Below are positions 8,679 through 16,557 of a stretch of DNA of 64,000 nucleotides, piece by piece. The notes under the pieces were generated by a model that worked only from the letters and a program-made list of their open reading frames with translations, ran no database searches and was not told the origin of the DNA. A program made the translations under genes and the position numbers. Positions within the stretch are counted from its first letter, which is position 1; every line of letters begins with the position of its first letter. Source of the DNA: Halovenus salina (GTDB lineage: Archaea > Halobacteriota > Halobacteria > Halobacteriales > Haloarculaceae); the NCBI RefSeq assembly GCF_026410925.1, contig NZ_CP112975.1, positions 53,009 to 117,008 on the forward strand, in the 5' to 3' direction.

Positions 8679-8845
8679 TCGTCTTTAGCTAACGCTCCAA
8701 TCGGAAGACAGCGGCGTAATAGATCCAGATTCAGATTCCGGACGGGCGAAACCCATCTTGCCGTCTGATATGAACAGCTGTTACACCGATTCAGTACTCT
8801 GCCAGAGCAGCCTTCACACGGCTTGTCCAGCGTAGCTAAAGACGA
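8679..8845. mobile_element. MITE-like element (copy B) with terminal inverted repeats
   Basis: The ends TCGTCTTTAGCTAACGC (left) and GCGTAGCTAAAGACGA (right) are inverted repeats differing by one base insertion. The interior aligns with copy A at 534-687. No gene is inside. The 167-bp length, inverted ends and second copy fit a non-autonomous element; the parent is not in the window. No target duplication was recognised. Confidence 0.6.
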
Positions 8846-8945
8846 ATGCACCCGGCTTCTAAGTCACGCAGTTGAGCGCACGTCACCGCGAAATCGCCCA
8901 CCTACTCTCTACCAACAATCGCTTACCCAAGAGAAGTAGTACTAA

Positions 8946-10037
8946 CTACTCGAAGAGTTCGTCACCGCGTTCTTTCACCCGCCGAGTTCGTTCTTCACTG
9001 TAGGATTCGTGGGTCGTCTCGATACTCTTGTGCCGGAGAGCGTCCTGGGCGAGCTCTGCCTGTTCTTGGTAGAGCGTGTCGCCAAGCCCACGACGTGCGC
9101 CGTGGGGTTTGAGTGGCTTGGCAAACTCGTACTGTGAGTCTGCGCAAAGACGTTTCACAATTCGGCGGACGCCGTCGGTACCGAGTGACGGAGGACACAG
9201 CTCGTGTTCTCGAAGATCAGCCCAGACGGTGTCTGGTGATGTCTCGACATCGGTCGGTAGTTCTCCATAGAGTGTGGGGAGATGCATTGTCGGCAGCACG
9301 GGCCAGTCATCGCCCACGGGATTGAGCAGTTGCCTCCAGCGCCGGAGTGGTTCAATCGCTGGTTCGAACAGGGGTGCTTCCTCCCACTCGCGGCTTTTCC
9401 CGTACACGGATATGATGCCGTCGTCGAGATTCAGATCTCTCCAGCGGAGGCCATTGCGTTTCTCATCGTCGTTGACGGCAGCAATCTCTGCACCGCGGCA
9501 CCCGCTGTAAGCCAGCAGATAGACGAGCGCGCGGTCACGGTAGGCTTGCCGACGGGCCTGTTCATCGGGATTGTCGAGTGCAACGTCGACGAGCTGGTCT
9601 GTGGTTGCACAGATAGCCTCCCGTTCTCGGTCACTCCAGAACTGGCGGTCTGGGTCGGTCGAGACTTCGGGAAGTGGTTCGGTGGCTGTCTCTGTTCTGG
9701 CTGGGTTGCGGTCGAGGTACTGATCGCGGACAGCCCATCCAAGCCAGGCAGCGACGTAGTCGTAGTACTGCGTGACGGTGCTGCCAGCGTTGATATTCGA
9801 CTTTTCGTTATCCATGCACTCTCGCAGTGCACGGGCAAACTGGCGAAGGTCTTGACTGGTGATCTCTTCGACTCTGTTCACATCATGTTCTCGTCGCAGC
9901 CACTCAGCACAGAGTCGTAGCACGTGTGCGTTGTTGCGCTTGTACTTTCCCGAATCGAGATCGGCGAGTCGGTCCTGGATCGCCTTTTCGAGACCGTCAT
10001 TTCGGGGAGGAGCGTCGATCTGAGCGAGATGGACCAT
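8946..10037 (-). CDS. Tyrosine recombinase / integrase (XerC/D-like)
   Basis: The protein has 363 residues and two domains. An N-terminal SAM-like core-binding domain (about 15-115) contains TVTQYYDYVAAWLGWAV. The C-terminal catalytic domain carries an arginine in YSGCRGAEIA (~179), a histidine-arginine pair in KPHGARRGLG (~314), and the end motif RHKSIETTHESYSEE with the likely nucleophilic tyrosine near 347. All key residues appear present. It probably integrates or resolves the element it lies on. A duplicate of its upstream region and first codons occurs at 11308-11379. The PIN/winged-helix gene pair lies directly upstream on the same strand. Confidence 0.85.
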   Translation of the reverse strand: MVHLAQIDAPPRNDGLEKAIQDRLADLDSGKYKRNNAHVLRLCAEWLRREHDVNRVEEITSQDLRQFARALRECMDNEKSNINAGSTVTQYYDYVAAWLGWAVRDQYLDRNPARTETATEPLPEVSTDPDRQFWSDREREAICATTDQLVDVALDNPDEQARRQAYRDRALVYLLAYSGCRGAEIAAVNDDEKRNGLRWRDLNLDDGIISVYGKSREWEEAPLFEPAIEPLRRWRQLLNPVGDDWPVLPTMHLPTLYGELPTDVETSPDTVWADLREHELCPPSLGTDGVRRIVKRLCADSQYEFAKPLKPHGARRGLGDTLYQEQAELAQDALRHKSIETTHESYSEERTRRVKERGDELFE

Positions 10038-10138
10038 TCGTGTTTCTCTGAAGGCTGTATCGTACTAATAACCACTCGCTTCTCAAAGTACGAGTGGTCG
10101 AAGGTTGTGGAGCGTCGTCGAGACTATTATTTCGACAC

Positions 10139-10666
10139 TCACTGGAAATCGTTGGCCGTGACCGTCTCGAGATATTCGACGCTTGCATACCGAAATTCGA
10201 TACGGTCGTTGAAGCCATGTCGAGGGAGAAGTGTCTCTGCTGCTTTTCCCGCTGGCTTGTCTGTGGTCAAGAGAACGACGTGGTCTGCTTCTCGGGTGTC
10301 GAGTAGTTGGGCAGCAAGCCCAACTAGCGCGGTATCGGCTTTCTCGATCAGATCTTCGTCACGATTGGTCTCGTTGGCGATAAATCGGCGTGTCTGGTCC
10401 ATTACTGTCGAAATGAGTGGATTCGTGTAATCGAGTTCGTTGGCGACGACGATCCAGCCTTCTTTGAGCCCTTCGGGATACGGAATGTTTCCTGATGGAT
10501 ACTCGTCTGCTGCTGGGTTGCCTCCAAGTTCTTCGTAGATTCGCTGTGGGATCTGCAACGAGGCGTCTGCCTGTTGGAGTGCGCGACGAAGCCGCTGAAA
10601 CTTGTCGTTGTCTGGACCGCCACACCGGATGAAGACACCGGTATCAGCGATATACCCGGTCGTCAT
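10139..10666 (-). CDS. PIN-like domain protein (putative RNase toxin)
   Basis: The 175-residue protein starts YIADTGVFIRCGG, which matches the first PIN strand and aspartate. It has a central helical region with E and D residues (NRDEDLIEKADTALVGLAAQLL) and a final DHVVLLTTDKPAGKAAETLL segment, the PIN metal-site order. PIN proteins are metal-dependent RNases, often toxins. The gene overlaps the upstream winged-helix gene by 4 bp, so the pair is co-expressed and resembles a toxin-antitoxin or regulator-nuclease unit next to an integrase. Some first-motif residues differ from classical VapC, so it may be a divergent PIN subgroup. Confidence 0.7.
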   Translation of the reverse strand: MTTGYIADTGVFIRCGGPDNDKFQRLRRALQQADASLQIPQRIYEELGGNPAADEYPSGNIPYPEGLKEGWIVVANELDYTNPLISTVMDQTRRFIANETNRDEDLIEKADTALVGLAAQLLDTREADHVVLLTTDKPAGKAAETLLPRHGFNDRIEFRYASVEYLETVTANDFQ

Positions 10667-11199
10667 GCAGTTGTGTCGGCGTACTCAGTAGCGATTGGTT
10701 CCAGTGCTTGGAGGATGATCTCGGCTTCAAGCGGCGAGAGGTCGAGTTCCCGGGCCGCAATCCGATGGTTGACTGTGCCATCAACGTACTCGTAGGCGTA
10801 GTTGAGGGCGACAGCGAGTCCGTCGAGGCCATGGCGCTCGATGTAGACGTCGATATCTTCGTCCTCATCTCGGCGAGCAACGGCGGCAATGAGGGCTGGT
10901 GTGATTGTCTGGGTTTCACCATTGGTAGAGAGGGTGAGTGCAATCGACTCAGCATCGTACTTGTAGGGGCGCTGCTCAGTGGTTTTTTCTACTAGGCCAA
11001 CTCTTTCGAGGTTCTGTACGTAGTCGTAGGCGGTCCCCTGTGGAATCTCAAGGTCGTCAATGATCTCGGACACAGTGACGGGGCCGTGTTGCAAGACGTG
11101 GGCGTACAGACGAGCGAGTACCGGCGTTTCGAGGAGGTCAGCGACCGTTTGGAGTTGCTGAATCGGTGGTTGACCCGACCGAGAGGGTGAATGCGCCAT
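10663..11199 (-). CDS. Winged-helix transcriptional regulator
   Basis: The 178-residue protein has an N-terminal winged-helix fold (about 15-85): ETPVLARLYAHVLQHGPVTVSEIIDDL followed by the recognition helix TAYDYVQNLERVGLVEK. The C-terminal part (about 100-178) is an alpha-helical domain with YIERHGLDGLAVALNYAYEY that may sense a ligand or bind the partner. Such proteins occur beside PIN genes and integrases in haloarchaeal mobile DNA. The 4-bp overlap (ATGA) with the PIN gene supports an operon in which this is the regulator or antitoxin. Confidence 0.75.
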   Translation of the reverse strand: MAHSPSRSGQPPIQQLQTVADLLETPVLARLYAHVLQHGPVTVSEIIDDLEIPQGTAYDYVQNLERVGLVEKTTEQRPYKYDAESIALTLSTNGETQTITPALIAAVARRDEDEDIDVYIERHGLDGLAVALNYAYEYVDGTVNHRIAARELDLSPLEAEIILQALEPIATEYADTTA

Positions 11200-11609
11200 C
11201 TGACTTATGGATTATAGATAATTCGTAATAAGGCTTCTGGCGTTGACGTGGACGTTGAAATAACAGCGGCAGCTTCTGAGAAACATCCTTGACTCCTGCT
11301 CTTCCCGGGGAGTAGCGTCGAGCTGAGCGAGATGGACCATTCGTGCTTCCCCGAGGGCAGGCTGATACTCATAACCACTTTGTCTTACTATTCTAAGCAC
11401 GTGTGGCTACACACACCGCATTTCCCGAGAAAACCGCAAGACTGCAGTCGGATTAGACAATCATATATCACATGACGATATATCTTCTTACCGCAAATTC
11501 TGACCTTATAAAAGCAACAGAAATATCTCAGAACGACGGTGGAGCTGTGAATTAATGAAGAGGCACAGGCCGCGAAACGGTTAACGGGAGGCGTAAGAAA
11601 GCCAGAGAC
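11200..11609. other. Intergenic region with a displaced integrase 5' end
   Basis: Positions 11308-11379 repeat the DNA around the start of the integrase gene (about 10008-10078). On the minus strand the ATG at 11340 gives MVHLAQLDATPRE, nearly identical to the integrase start MVHLAQIDAPPRN, and then the frame is lost. The shared part includes upstream DNA as well as the first codons. The rest is AT-rich with no gene. Confidence 0.6.
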
Positions 11610-12011
11610 GTGACTGACAATCTCGCCTATCCCTCTGTCGAGCTCATCCTCGATCTCCACGAACAGATCGTGGCAGAAGGCGACACCACAGAACCAGGAG
11701 TTCGGTCAGAGGACGCGATTGCCTCCGCATTGCAGTATATCGCGGAGAGGTTCTTCGGGGAGGTGCCCGAGACGATTCATAATAAAGCGGTTCACCTGAT
11801 GCGGCTTCTCGTTGCAGAGCATCCGTTCGTCGACGGGAACAAGCGAACAGCACTCCGAACAGTCGTCGTTTTCTACATGATGAACGGGTACATATTCGAC
11901 TACGGCGATGAAATTCGGGCTCTCTTACACCGATTTGCAACCGACGAAGCCGCGGTCGACACAGAGACCGCAGTCATCTATTTCCGAGCGTGTGCTCGTC
12001 GCAACTCATAA
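11610..12011 (+). CDS. doc: Doc/Fic-family toxin
   Basis: The 133-residue protein starts at a GTG and contains the Fic signature HPFVDGNKRTALR at residues 71-83. H71 is the expected catalytic base and the downstream N-K-R binds the phosphates. The Doc subtype is indicated by the short length and the start PSVELILDLHEQI, with the AIASALQYIAERFFGE region. Doc kinases phosphorylate EF-Tu; an archaeal target would be elongation factor 1A or another protein (inference). Doc toxins usually have an antitoxin gene upstream, but none is found there; a 56-residue ORF follows instead. Confidence 0.85.
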   Translation: MTDNLAYPSVELILDLHEQIVAEGDTTEPGVRSEDAIASALQYIAERFFGEVPETIHNKAVHLMRLLVAEHPFVDGNKRTALRTVVVFYMMNGYIFDYGDEIRALLHRFATDEAAVDTETAVIYFRACARRNS

Positions 12012-12041
12012 AGGGTCACACAGAGTATATTCACCAGAACA

Positions 12042-12212
12042 ATGGCGTCCAGCCCCGATTCCTCGACGGCGGTCGATGATGACGTCCGCCAGCTCTACGA
12101 GCGGTATCAGGCGGCGGAGAGCGACGAAGAGCGTCGGGAGATTGCCCTCCAGATGGGGAAACTCGACGGACGCCGGCACGCGGAAATTTACGCGGCACTT
12201 GAAGACGAGTGA
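12042..12212 (+). CDS. Small acidic protein, possible partner of the Doc toxin
   Basis: A 56-codon frame starts at the ATG at 12042, 30 bp after the Doc stop, and ends at the TGA at 12210. The product begins MASSPDSSTAVDDDVRQLYE and continues with charged helical segments (RYQAAESDEERREIALQMG, LDGRRHAEIYAALEDE). Codon use and acidity are typical of haloarchaea. Its size and helical nature fit an antitoxin that wraps the Fic fold, but no known antitoxin family is recognised. Confidence 0.6.
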   Translation: MASSPDSSTAVDDDVRQLYERYQAAESDEERREIALQMGKLDGRRHAEIYAALEDE

Positions 12213-12357
12213 GCCGTCCTGTTTTGGAAGGTATCATCGCCAGTCATCTCAGGAGTCCGACCAACGATCTTACGCACGCCCATGATTGACAGATCCAGGA
12301 TGTCATAGAATGAGTCTCGGCTTGAATATGAGCTCCCCACCGATCACTACAGATGGG

Positions 12358-12771
12358 CTACTGGTCGTCGAGTAGTTCGTAGAAGGTCCTCGGTTCGACA
12401 ATACCGATGCCACGGAATGAGTCCAACGAGAGCAAATGTCCATCGCCAGAAACGAGATAGTCAACATCGCCAGCGACTGCTGCTTCGAGGAACTTGTCGT
12501 CGTCCGGGTCATCTTCAACGGCTGTGATGTCCTCCTGTGGGGCAACAAACTCGGCAAAATAGCGAAGCGTTTCGACTTCTTCTTGCACTTCGTCTTCGTC
12601 CATGTGGAAGCGTTCTGGATACTTGAGAAGCGTTTCACGGAACTCAGTGAGTGTCTCTACGGAGACAACGATCTGGTACTCATGCTCGAGCCCCCTGACA
12701 AGTAGCTTGTGCGGGACGCCGGTCGCAATAACGCCCGAAATGAGAACGTTCGTATCCAGGACTGCCTTCAT
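12358..12771 (-). CDS. PIN-domain toxin (putative RNase)
   Basis: The 137-residue protein has the full PIN pattern: MKAVLDTNVLISGV with the first aspartate at residue 6, a conserved glutamate in VETLTEFRETLLKY, then DDPDDDKFLEAAVAGDVDYLVSGDGHLL carrying the remaining acidic residues. This is the PIN_3 type that pairs with AbrB-like antitoxins. It overlaps the upstream AbrB gene by 4 bp. It is expected to cleave RNA when free of its antitoxin. Confidence 0.85.
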   Translation of the reverse strand: MKAVLDTNVLISGVIATGVPHKLLVRGLEHEYQIVVSVETLTEFRETLLKYPERFHMDEDEVQEEVETLRYFAEFVAPQEDITAVEDDPDDDKFLEAAVAGDVDYLVSGDGHLLSLDSFRGIGIVEPRTFYELLDDQ

Positions 12772-13031
12772 TCATTATCGCCCCGTGCCTCGTGGACGAG
12801 TCGGGACACGTCCTCAGGAGAGACATCAACTGTGTCTGCGCGCTCTTTGACTCGCTGCTGAAATTCTTCGACCGACGGAAGATCGACTTTCTTCAACACG
12901 AGTCCGTAGTCTGTCGGCACGACCATGAGTTTCGTTCCCTGCTCCAGCCCAAACTGCTCTCGGAGGCTGCTCGGAATCGTGATTTGCCCTTTCGAAGTAA
13001 CTGTGGTCACCTCGGGTTCATCGGATGCCAT
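12768..13031 (-). CDS. AbrB/SpoVT-type antitoxin
   Basis: The start at 13031 (MASDEPEVTTVTSKGQITIP) is chosen over a longer open frame because the swapped-hairpin AbrB domain begins here. The domain covers residues ~7-52 (VTSKGQITIPSSLREQFGL, GTKLMVVPTDYGLVLKKVD). The C-terminal helix (53-87) would bind the PIN toxin encoded next, whose gene overlaps by 4 bp. The pair is a typical VapBC-like module; AbrB proteins usually repress their own promoter. Confidence 0.85.
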   Translation of the reverse strand: MASDEPEVTTVTSKGQITIPSSLREQFGLEQGTKLMVVPTDYGLVLKKVDLPSVEEFQQRVKERADTVDVSPEDVSRLVHEARGDNE

Positions 13032-13252
13032 ACTCTGTAAGATTTCCTTACGAACGTTCTTGAATCTACCGGCCAATGCACAGCTCGACTGACCGGGTGA
13101 GACTGATTCTATGACACGCTGTCGGATCAGTCCATCTCGCTTTCTCAAATACCCACCATTTCCGCTGAAGAATCGACAGACAGCAGATCGTTCAATACTC
13201 GAAATGGGGTTGATGAAACAGAGGTTGGTCGCTGACGCACTGCTGAAGCACG
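13032..13252. other. Intergenic region with a solo IS end
   Basis: The segment GATTCTATGACACGCTG near 13105 matches the end of the element remnant at 59285-59301 (GATTCTATGACACGCTG) and resembles the right end of the IS at 39067-40133. No partner end or transposase is nearby, so it is likely a leftover terminus. Confidence 0.4.
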
Positions 13253-13846
13253 CTACGCATTCAGTTCCTCACGAGCGGTCTCGTCGCCAGCGTATACCCA
13301 CTCACCGTGACCAGCCTTCTCAACGCCCGGGACATCGTCGAAATCTCGCTGGACCGACTGCCACAGCGAGTTCGCGTCGGTATACTCCTCGCTGTGGCGC
13401 TCATACACGTACTCACGCAGGTCAGCGGTCTGTGCCCTCTCTACCTCCCGCAACCGCTCGAAGGCCGTCAGCATCGCCGTCTGCCCGGTCTCAGTCCGTG
13501 GTCGCTGATCGGCAAGATATGCTTTGATCTCGGCAAGAAACTCATCTGGTTCGGTGTCCGACGTGTCATCTTCCATCGAGACATCAAGATCACGGTGGTC
13601 AGCGGATGTTTCCGCGAGCTCGTCGCCAACCGCTTCTTCCCGGGTCTGTTCGAGCGCATCAACGCGCTGTTCGAGATCCTCTAATCGACTGAGTACATCA
13701 CCAGTCTGCACCAGGTCGGTGTCGATCTCTCGGGCAGTCGCAACCGCATCCCGAATCACCTTCGCCTTGGAGACACCACGCTCCGCCGCCCGAGACTCCA
13801 CCCACCCTGCCAGTTCATCGTCAAACGAGATTGAATACCGCTGCAT
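13253..13846 (-). CDS. Ribbon-helix-helix DNA-binding protein with coiled coil
   Basis: Residues 1-45 form a CopG/Arc-type ribbon-helix-helix: the strand MQRYSISFDDEL, helix WVESRAAERG and helix KAKVIRDAVATAREI. A heptad-like segment follows (about 52-75, VLSRLEDLEQRVDALEQ), then an acidic linker and a helical C-terminal domain ending AGHGEWVYAGDETAREELNA. The architecture is common for plasmid-borne haloarchaeal regulators or partition accessory proteins. No target is known. It stands alone with its own upstream region. Confidence 0.7.
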   Translation of the reverse strand: MQRYSISFDDELAGWVESRAAERGVSKAKVIRDAVATAREIDTDLVQTGDVLSRLEDLEQRVDALEQTREEAVGDELAETSADHRDLDVSMEDDTSDTEPDEFLAEIKAYLADQRPRTETGQTAMLTAFERLREVERAQTADLREYVYERHSEEYTDANSLWQSVQRDFDDVPGVEKAGHGEWVYAGDETAREELNA

Positions 13847-14136
13847 CAGTGTTCACCAGCCTGCTGTTCACCGCTCTGGTGTAAAAAGATGTAGGCCACC
13901 ATCCAATATAGCGGTAGTACCACTCACATACACTGAAAGCGGCTAATGGGTCCTCAGTCCTGATCTGATAAATTCCCGCTACAGACCGTTTATCGGTCGC
14001 ATGTAGCAGTTCAACGGTGAAGCAGCACTAGTCAGCAAACGGTGGTCGTATCGTAAGCCGACATACTAGCAGAAGAGATTCCCAGGCAGTAAGAATTGTA
14101 TAACTATTAAAATACCATACTATTCTAAATATAGGT

Positions 14137-15459
14137 ATGGCAAGCACTCAAACGGGTTCCACGGCTGGCGAAGACTTCTCACAACAAATATTTGGTGGCA
14201 AACAACTCCCCGAGGATGAACTGTGGGCCGTTCTCACGAATAATCTCAAGCAGGTTATGGAATCGACGGGCGCAGCGATGCGAATTCTTGATCTTGATTT
14301 CAATGTTGTCGTCGAGAACGAGCAAATGAAACAGATGGGTGGTGTTGACGCTGAAAACAGCGAACTCGTCAACTGCTACGATCAGCTCTGTAGTCCAGAA
14401 GTCTGTGGAACCGGGAACTGTACGCTCAAACAGATTGTTGATGAGAATAAAAATGAAATACGTGTTGAAGTTGAAAAAGAGAGTTATGATGGCCGTGTCA
14501 TCCCAACAGAATTAGTCGTACGCCCGATTCAAGACATGGACGGTAACGTTGTCGCTATCAGTGAGACATTTCGGGACATCTCTGACCGCAAGGAGGCAAC
14601 TGGAAGTATTAAGACTGCTGTCGATGAATTAAACCAATCTTCGGAGCAAGTTGCCGAAAACTCGCAGACTATTAGCTCATCTGTAGCCGACCAGCGCGAT
14701 GCCGTCACTGAGGTTTCCCAGGAGGTTAGCTCTCTTAGTGCCACTGTTGAAGAGATCGCGGCTACGGCCACCGAGGTGGAGAACGTCAGTGAGCGCGCTC
14801 GTGAGAGCGCCGAAACCGGTGAAACAGAGGCTAATGAGACAATAGAAATTATGGAGGACGTGGAGACGGCTGCTGCTACCGTCACTGAGGACATACGCGA
14901 ACTCAACGACAGTATACAGCAAATCGACGAACTTGTCGAGGTTATCAACGATATCGCAGACCAGACGAATATGCTGGCACTAAACGCCTCCATTGAGGCG
15001 GCACGCGCCGGTGAGGCTGGTGAGGGCTTTGCAGTTGTTGCCGAAGAGGTCAAAAGTCTCGCTGAGGAATCCCAGCAACGCGCCTCGGAAATTGAGGATA
15101 TCGTGGCCAATGTGCGCGAAGACACCGCTGATACCGTTACTAGTCTGGAGGAGACCAACGACGTAGTCCAAGAGGGTGCGGAGAAAGTCCGTAGCTCTGG
15201 CGAGACGTTCAAAGATATTGCAGCGGTGGTCGAAGATGTCTCCGATGGAGTACAGGAAGTTGCAGACGCGACTGACGATCAAGCCGCAAGTACCGAAGAG
15301 ATTGCAAGTATGATTGACCAGACGGCTGACGACTTTGAGCATGTTGCCGAGATGGCTCAGTCAATCGCTGCTGCAAACGAGCAACAGACAGCAAAAATAG
15401 AAGAAATTAGCGAGGAGGTCACTGCAATGGATGCTCTGGATATCCAGAGCGAACTCTAG
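14137..15459 (+). CDS. Soluble methyl-accepting transducer with Cys-rich PAS domain
   Basis: The 440-residue protein has no membrane segment. A PAS domain spans about 30-155 (MRILDLDFNVVVENEQM ... PIQDMDGNVVAISETFRDIS) and contains four closely spaced cysteines in YDQLCSPEVCGTGNC plus the preceding NC. The cysteines could bind a metal, an Fe-S cluster or act as a redox switch (inference). The rest is the coiled-coil MCP signalling domain; its conserved hairpin tip is at about 270-315 (DQTNMLALNASIEAARAG, FAVVAEEVKSLAEES). It should signal to CheA/CheW elsewhere. No che gene is in the window. Confidence 0.85.
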   Translation: MASTQTGSTAGEDFSQQIFGGKQLPEDELWAVLTNNLKQVMESTGAAMRILDLDFNVVVENEQMKQMGGVDAENSELVNCYDQLCSPEVCGTGNCTLKQIVDENKNEIRVEVEKESYDGRVIPTELVVRPIQDMDGNVVAISETFRDISDRKEATGSIKTAVDELNQSSEQVAENSQTISSSVADQRDAVTEVSQEVSSLSATVEEIAATATEVENVSERARESAETGETEANETIEIMEDVETAAATVTEDIRELNDSIQQIDELVEVINDIADQTNMLALNASIEAARAGEAGEGFAVVAEEVKSLAEESQQRASEIEDIVANVREDTADTVTSLEETNDVVQEGAEKVRSSGETFKDIAAVVEDVSDGVQEVADATDDQAASTEEIASMIDQTADDFEHVAEMAQSIAAANEQQTAKIEEISEEVTAMDALDIQSEL

Positions 15460-15882
15460 TTTCATTGATGATCAAACAAATACGCAGTGGGACAATCTGG
15501 TTTACCGCGAGCCCATACTCTCTCGGTATGACGCAGTGAAGTAATCTGAAAGAAAGACCAGAGAAGACTGAGATTCGTACTGGTATGCAAGATAGAGGGC
15601 GCGAGTCTTGCACGACGATCTCCTCAAATAGCGGGTGAAGAGAATCGTTCGATACAGAACATAAGTACACTACAGCGTCTGTTCTTATGATGGCTGTTGC
15701 CACTGAGACAGCGAGAGGCGGCGACAGCCACCCCAGAGACACTCCCGAGAGTCCGACGCCCACCAGCGGGACCTCACGCTGCCTCAAATAGCAACAACGA
15801 CCAGCCGAGCAGCCGGGCTCAGTCGTACCCAAGCAAAGCGAGTCACACAGCGGGACCAGCGCGGAAGCCCACGAGTTCACTC
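15460..15882. other. Intergenic region, no clear gene
   Basis: No acidic, family-like ORF is seen. The MITE at 15883 interrupts a near-palindrome (CCCACGAGTTCACTCGTGGG when the MITE and one target copy are removed), so the original DNA here continued into 16137. Confidence 0.5.
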
Positions 15883-16126
15883 CTGTCTCTTACCCACAAA
15901 TCGAGTCGCTGTTGAGATCGATGAACCCGGCTAAAATTCTGATATCTACAGATGTAACACCCTTCTGCGACGATTTTGCCGATCTCGCTTACCCCTAGTC
16001 AGTAACCCCTCACCACCAATATCATCGCCCGAACCGTCCCTCACCTCGATATTCCGATTACATATCGGGTTCAACAGCACCAGAAACGTCTGTTCGGGGC
16101 TCGGTGAACTTGTGGGTAAGAGACAG
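15883..16126. mobile_element. MITE copy 1 (244 bp) with 10-bp target duplication
   Basis: The ends are CTGTCTCTTACCCACAA inverted repeats. The exact 10-bp target duplication GAGTTCACTC lies at 15873-15882 and 16127-16136. Two further copies at 21050 and 28789 are closely related. This copy is the most diverged of the three inside. There is no coding capacity. The ends resemble IS4-family ends such as those of IS50 (CTGTCTCTTA), so a transposase of that kind may mobilise it. Confidence 0.9.
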
Positions 16127-16557
16127 GAGTTCACTCGTGGGAGGAAGCGCGTAAGCTTGATTGGACTCCGAGACAGACTCAATAGTACGTCCCCCAGGCC
16201 CAGAAGCGGCCGGTGGAACGGGCTGTCCGTCAGCCAGCCCGGGAGTCAGGGGACAACGAACGAGTCCCTCCGACTCCCAACTCGACAGCCACCTGAGAAA
16301 GCCCCCTGTTAGAAAGCAGGAGGCGTGGGGCTTTCGAGTCGGGTGCGCGAAACGTGGGAGTCCCACTGACAAGCCAACGACCAGTCGTTGGTAGCTGACA
16401 ACATCCCAGTGCCACCCACGAACACGGCAAAGAGCGCAAAGAAGACAATATCGACACTGACCGGCAGAACAGTCATATCAGGGAACAGACCACTGGTGTC
16501 AGCCACGACAGCCCACGCGACAACGACAACAGGCTCGCGCAAGCAAAGCTCGGCTGG
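16127..16557. other. Intergenic DNA with a hairpin; possible TnpB-element 3' remnant
   Basis: A hairpin with perfect arms GAAAGCCCC (16297-16305) and GGGGCTTTC (16327-16335) lies here. Such a hairpin and the plus-strand frame before it (RPPGPEAAGGTG, LRKPP) resemble the 3' ends of haloarchaeal IS200/IS605-group tnpB elements. A minus-strand frame (16309-16542) would encode hydrophobic stretches, but no family is recognised. No intact gene is claimed. Confidence 0.35.

Noticed and set aside
16309..16542. Hydrophobic minus-strand ORF as a membrane-protein gene
   Set aside because: It has no start context, no partner and no recognised family, and it overlaps a hairpin typical of an element end; support is too weak.
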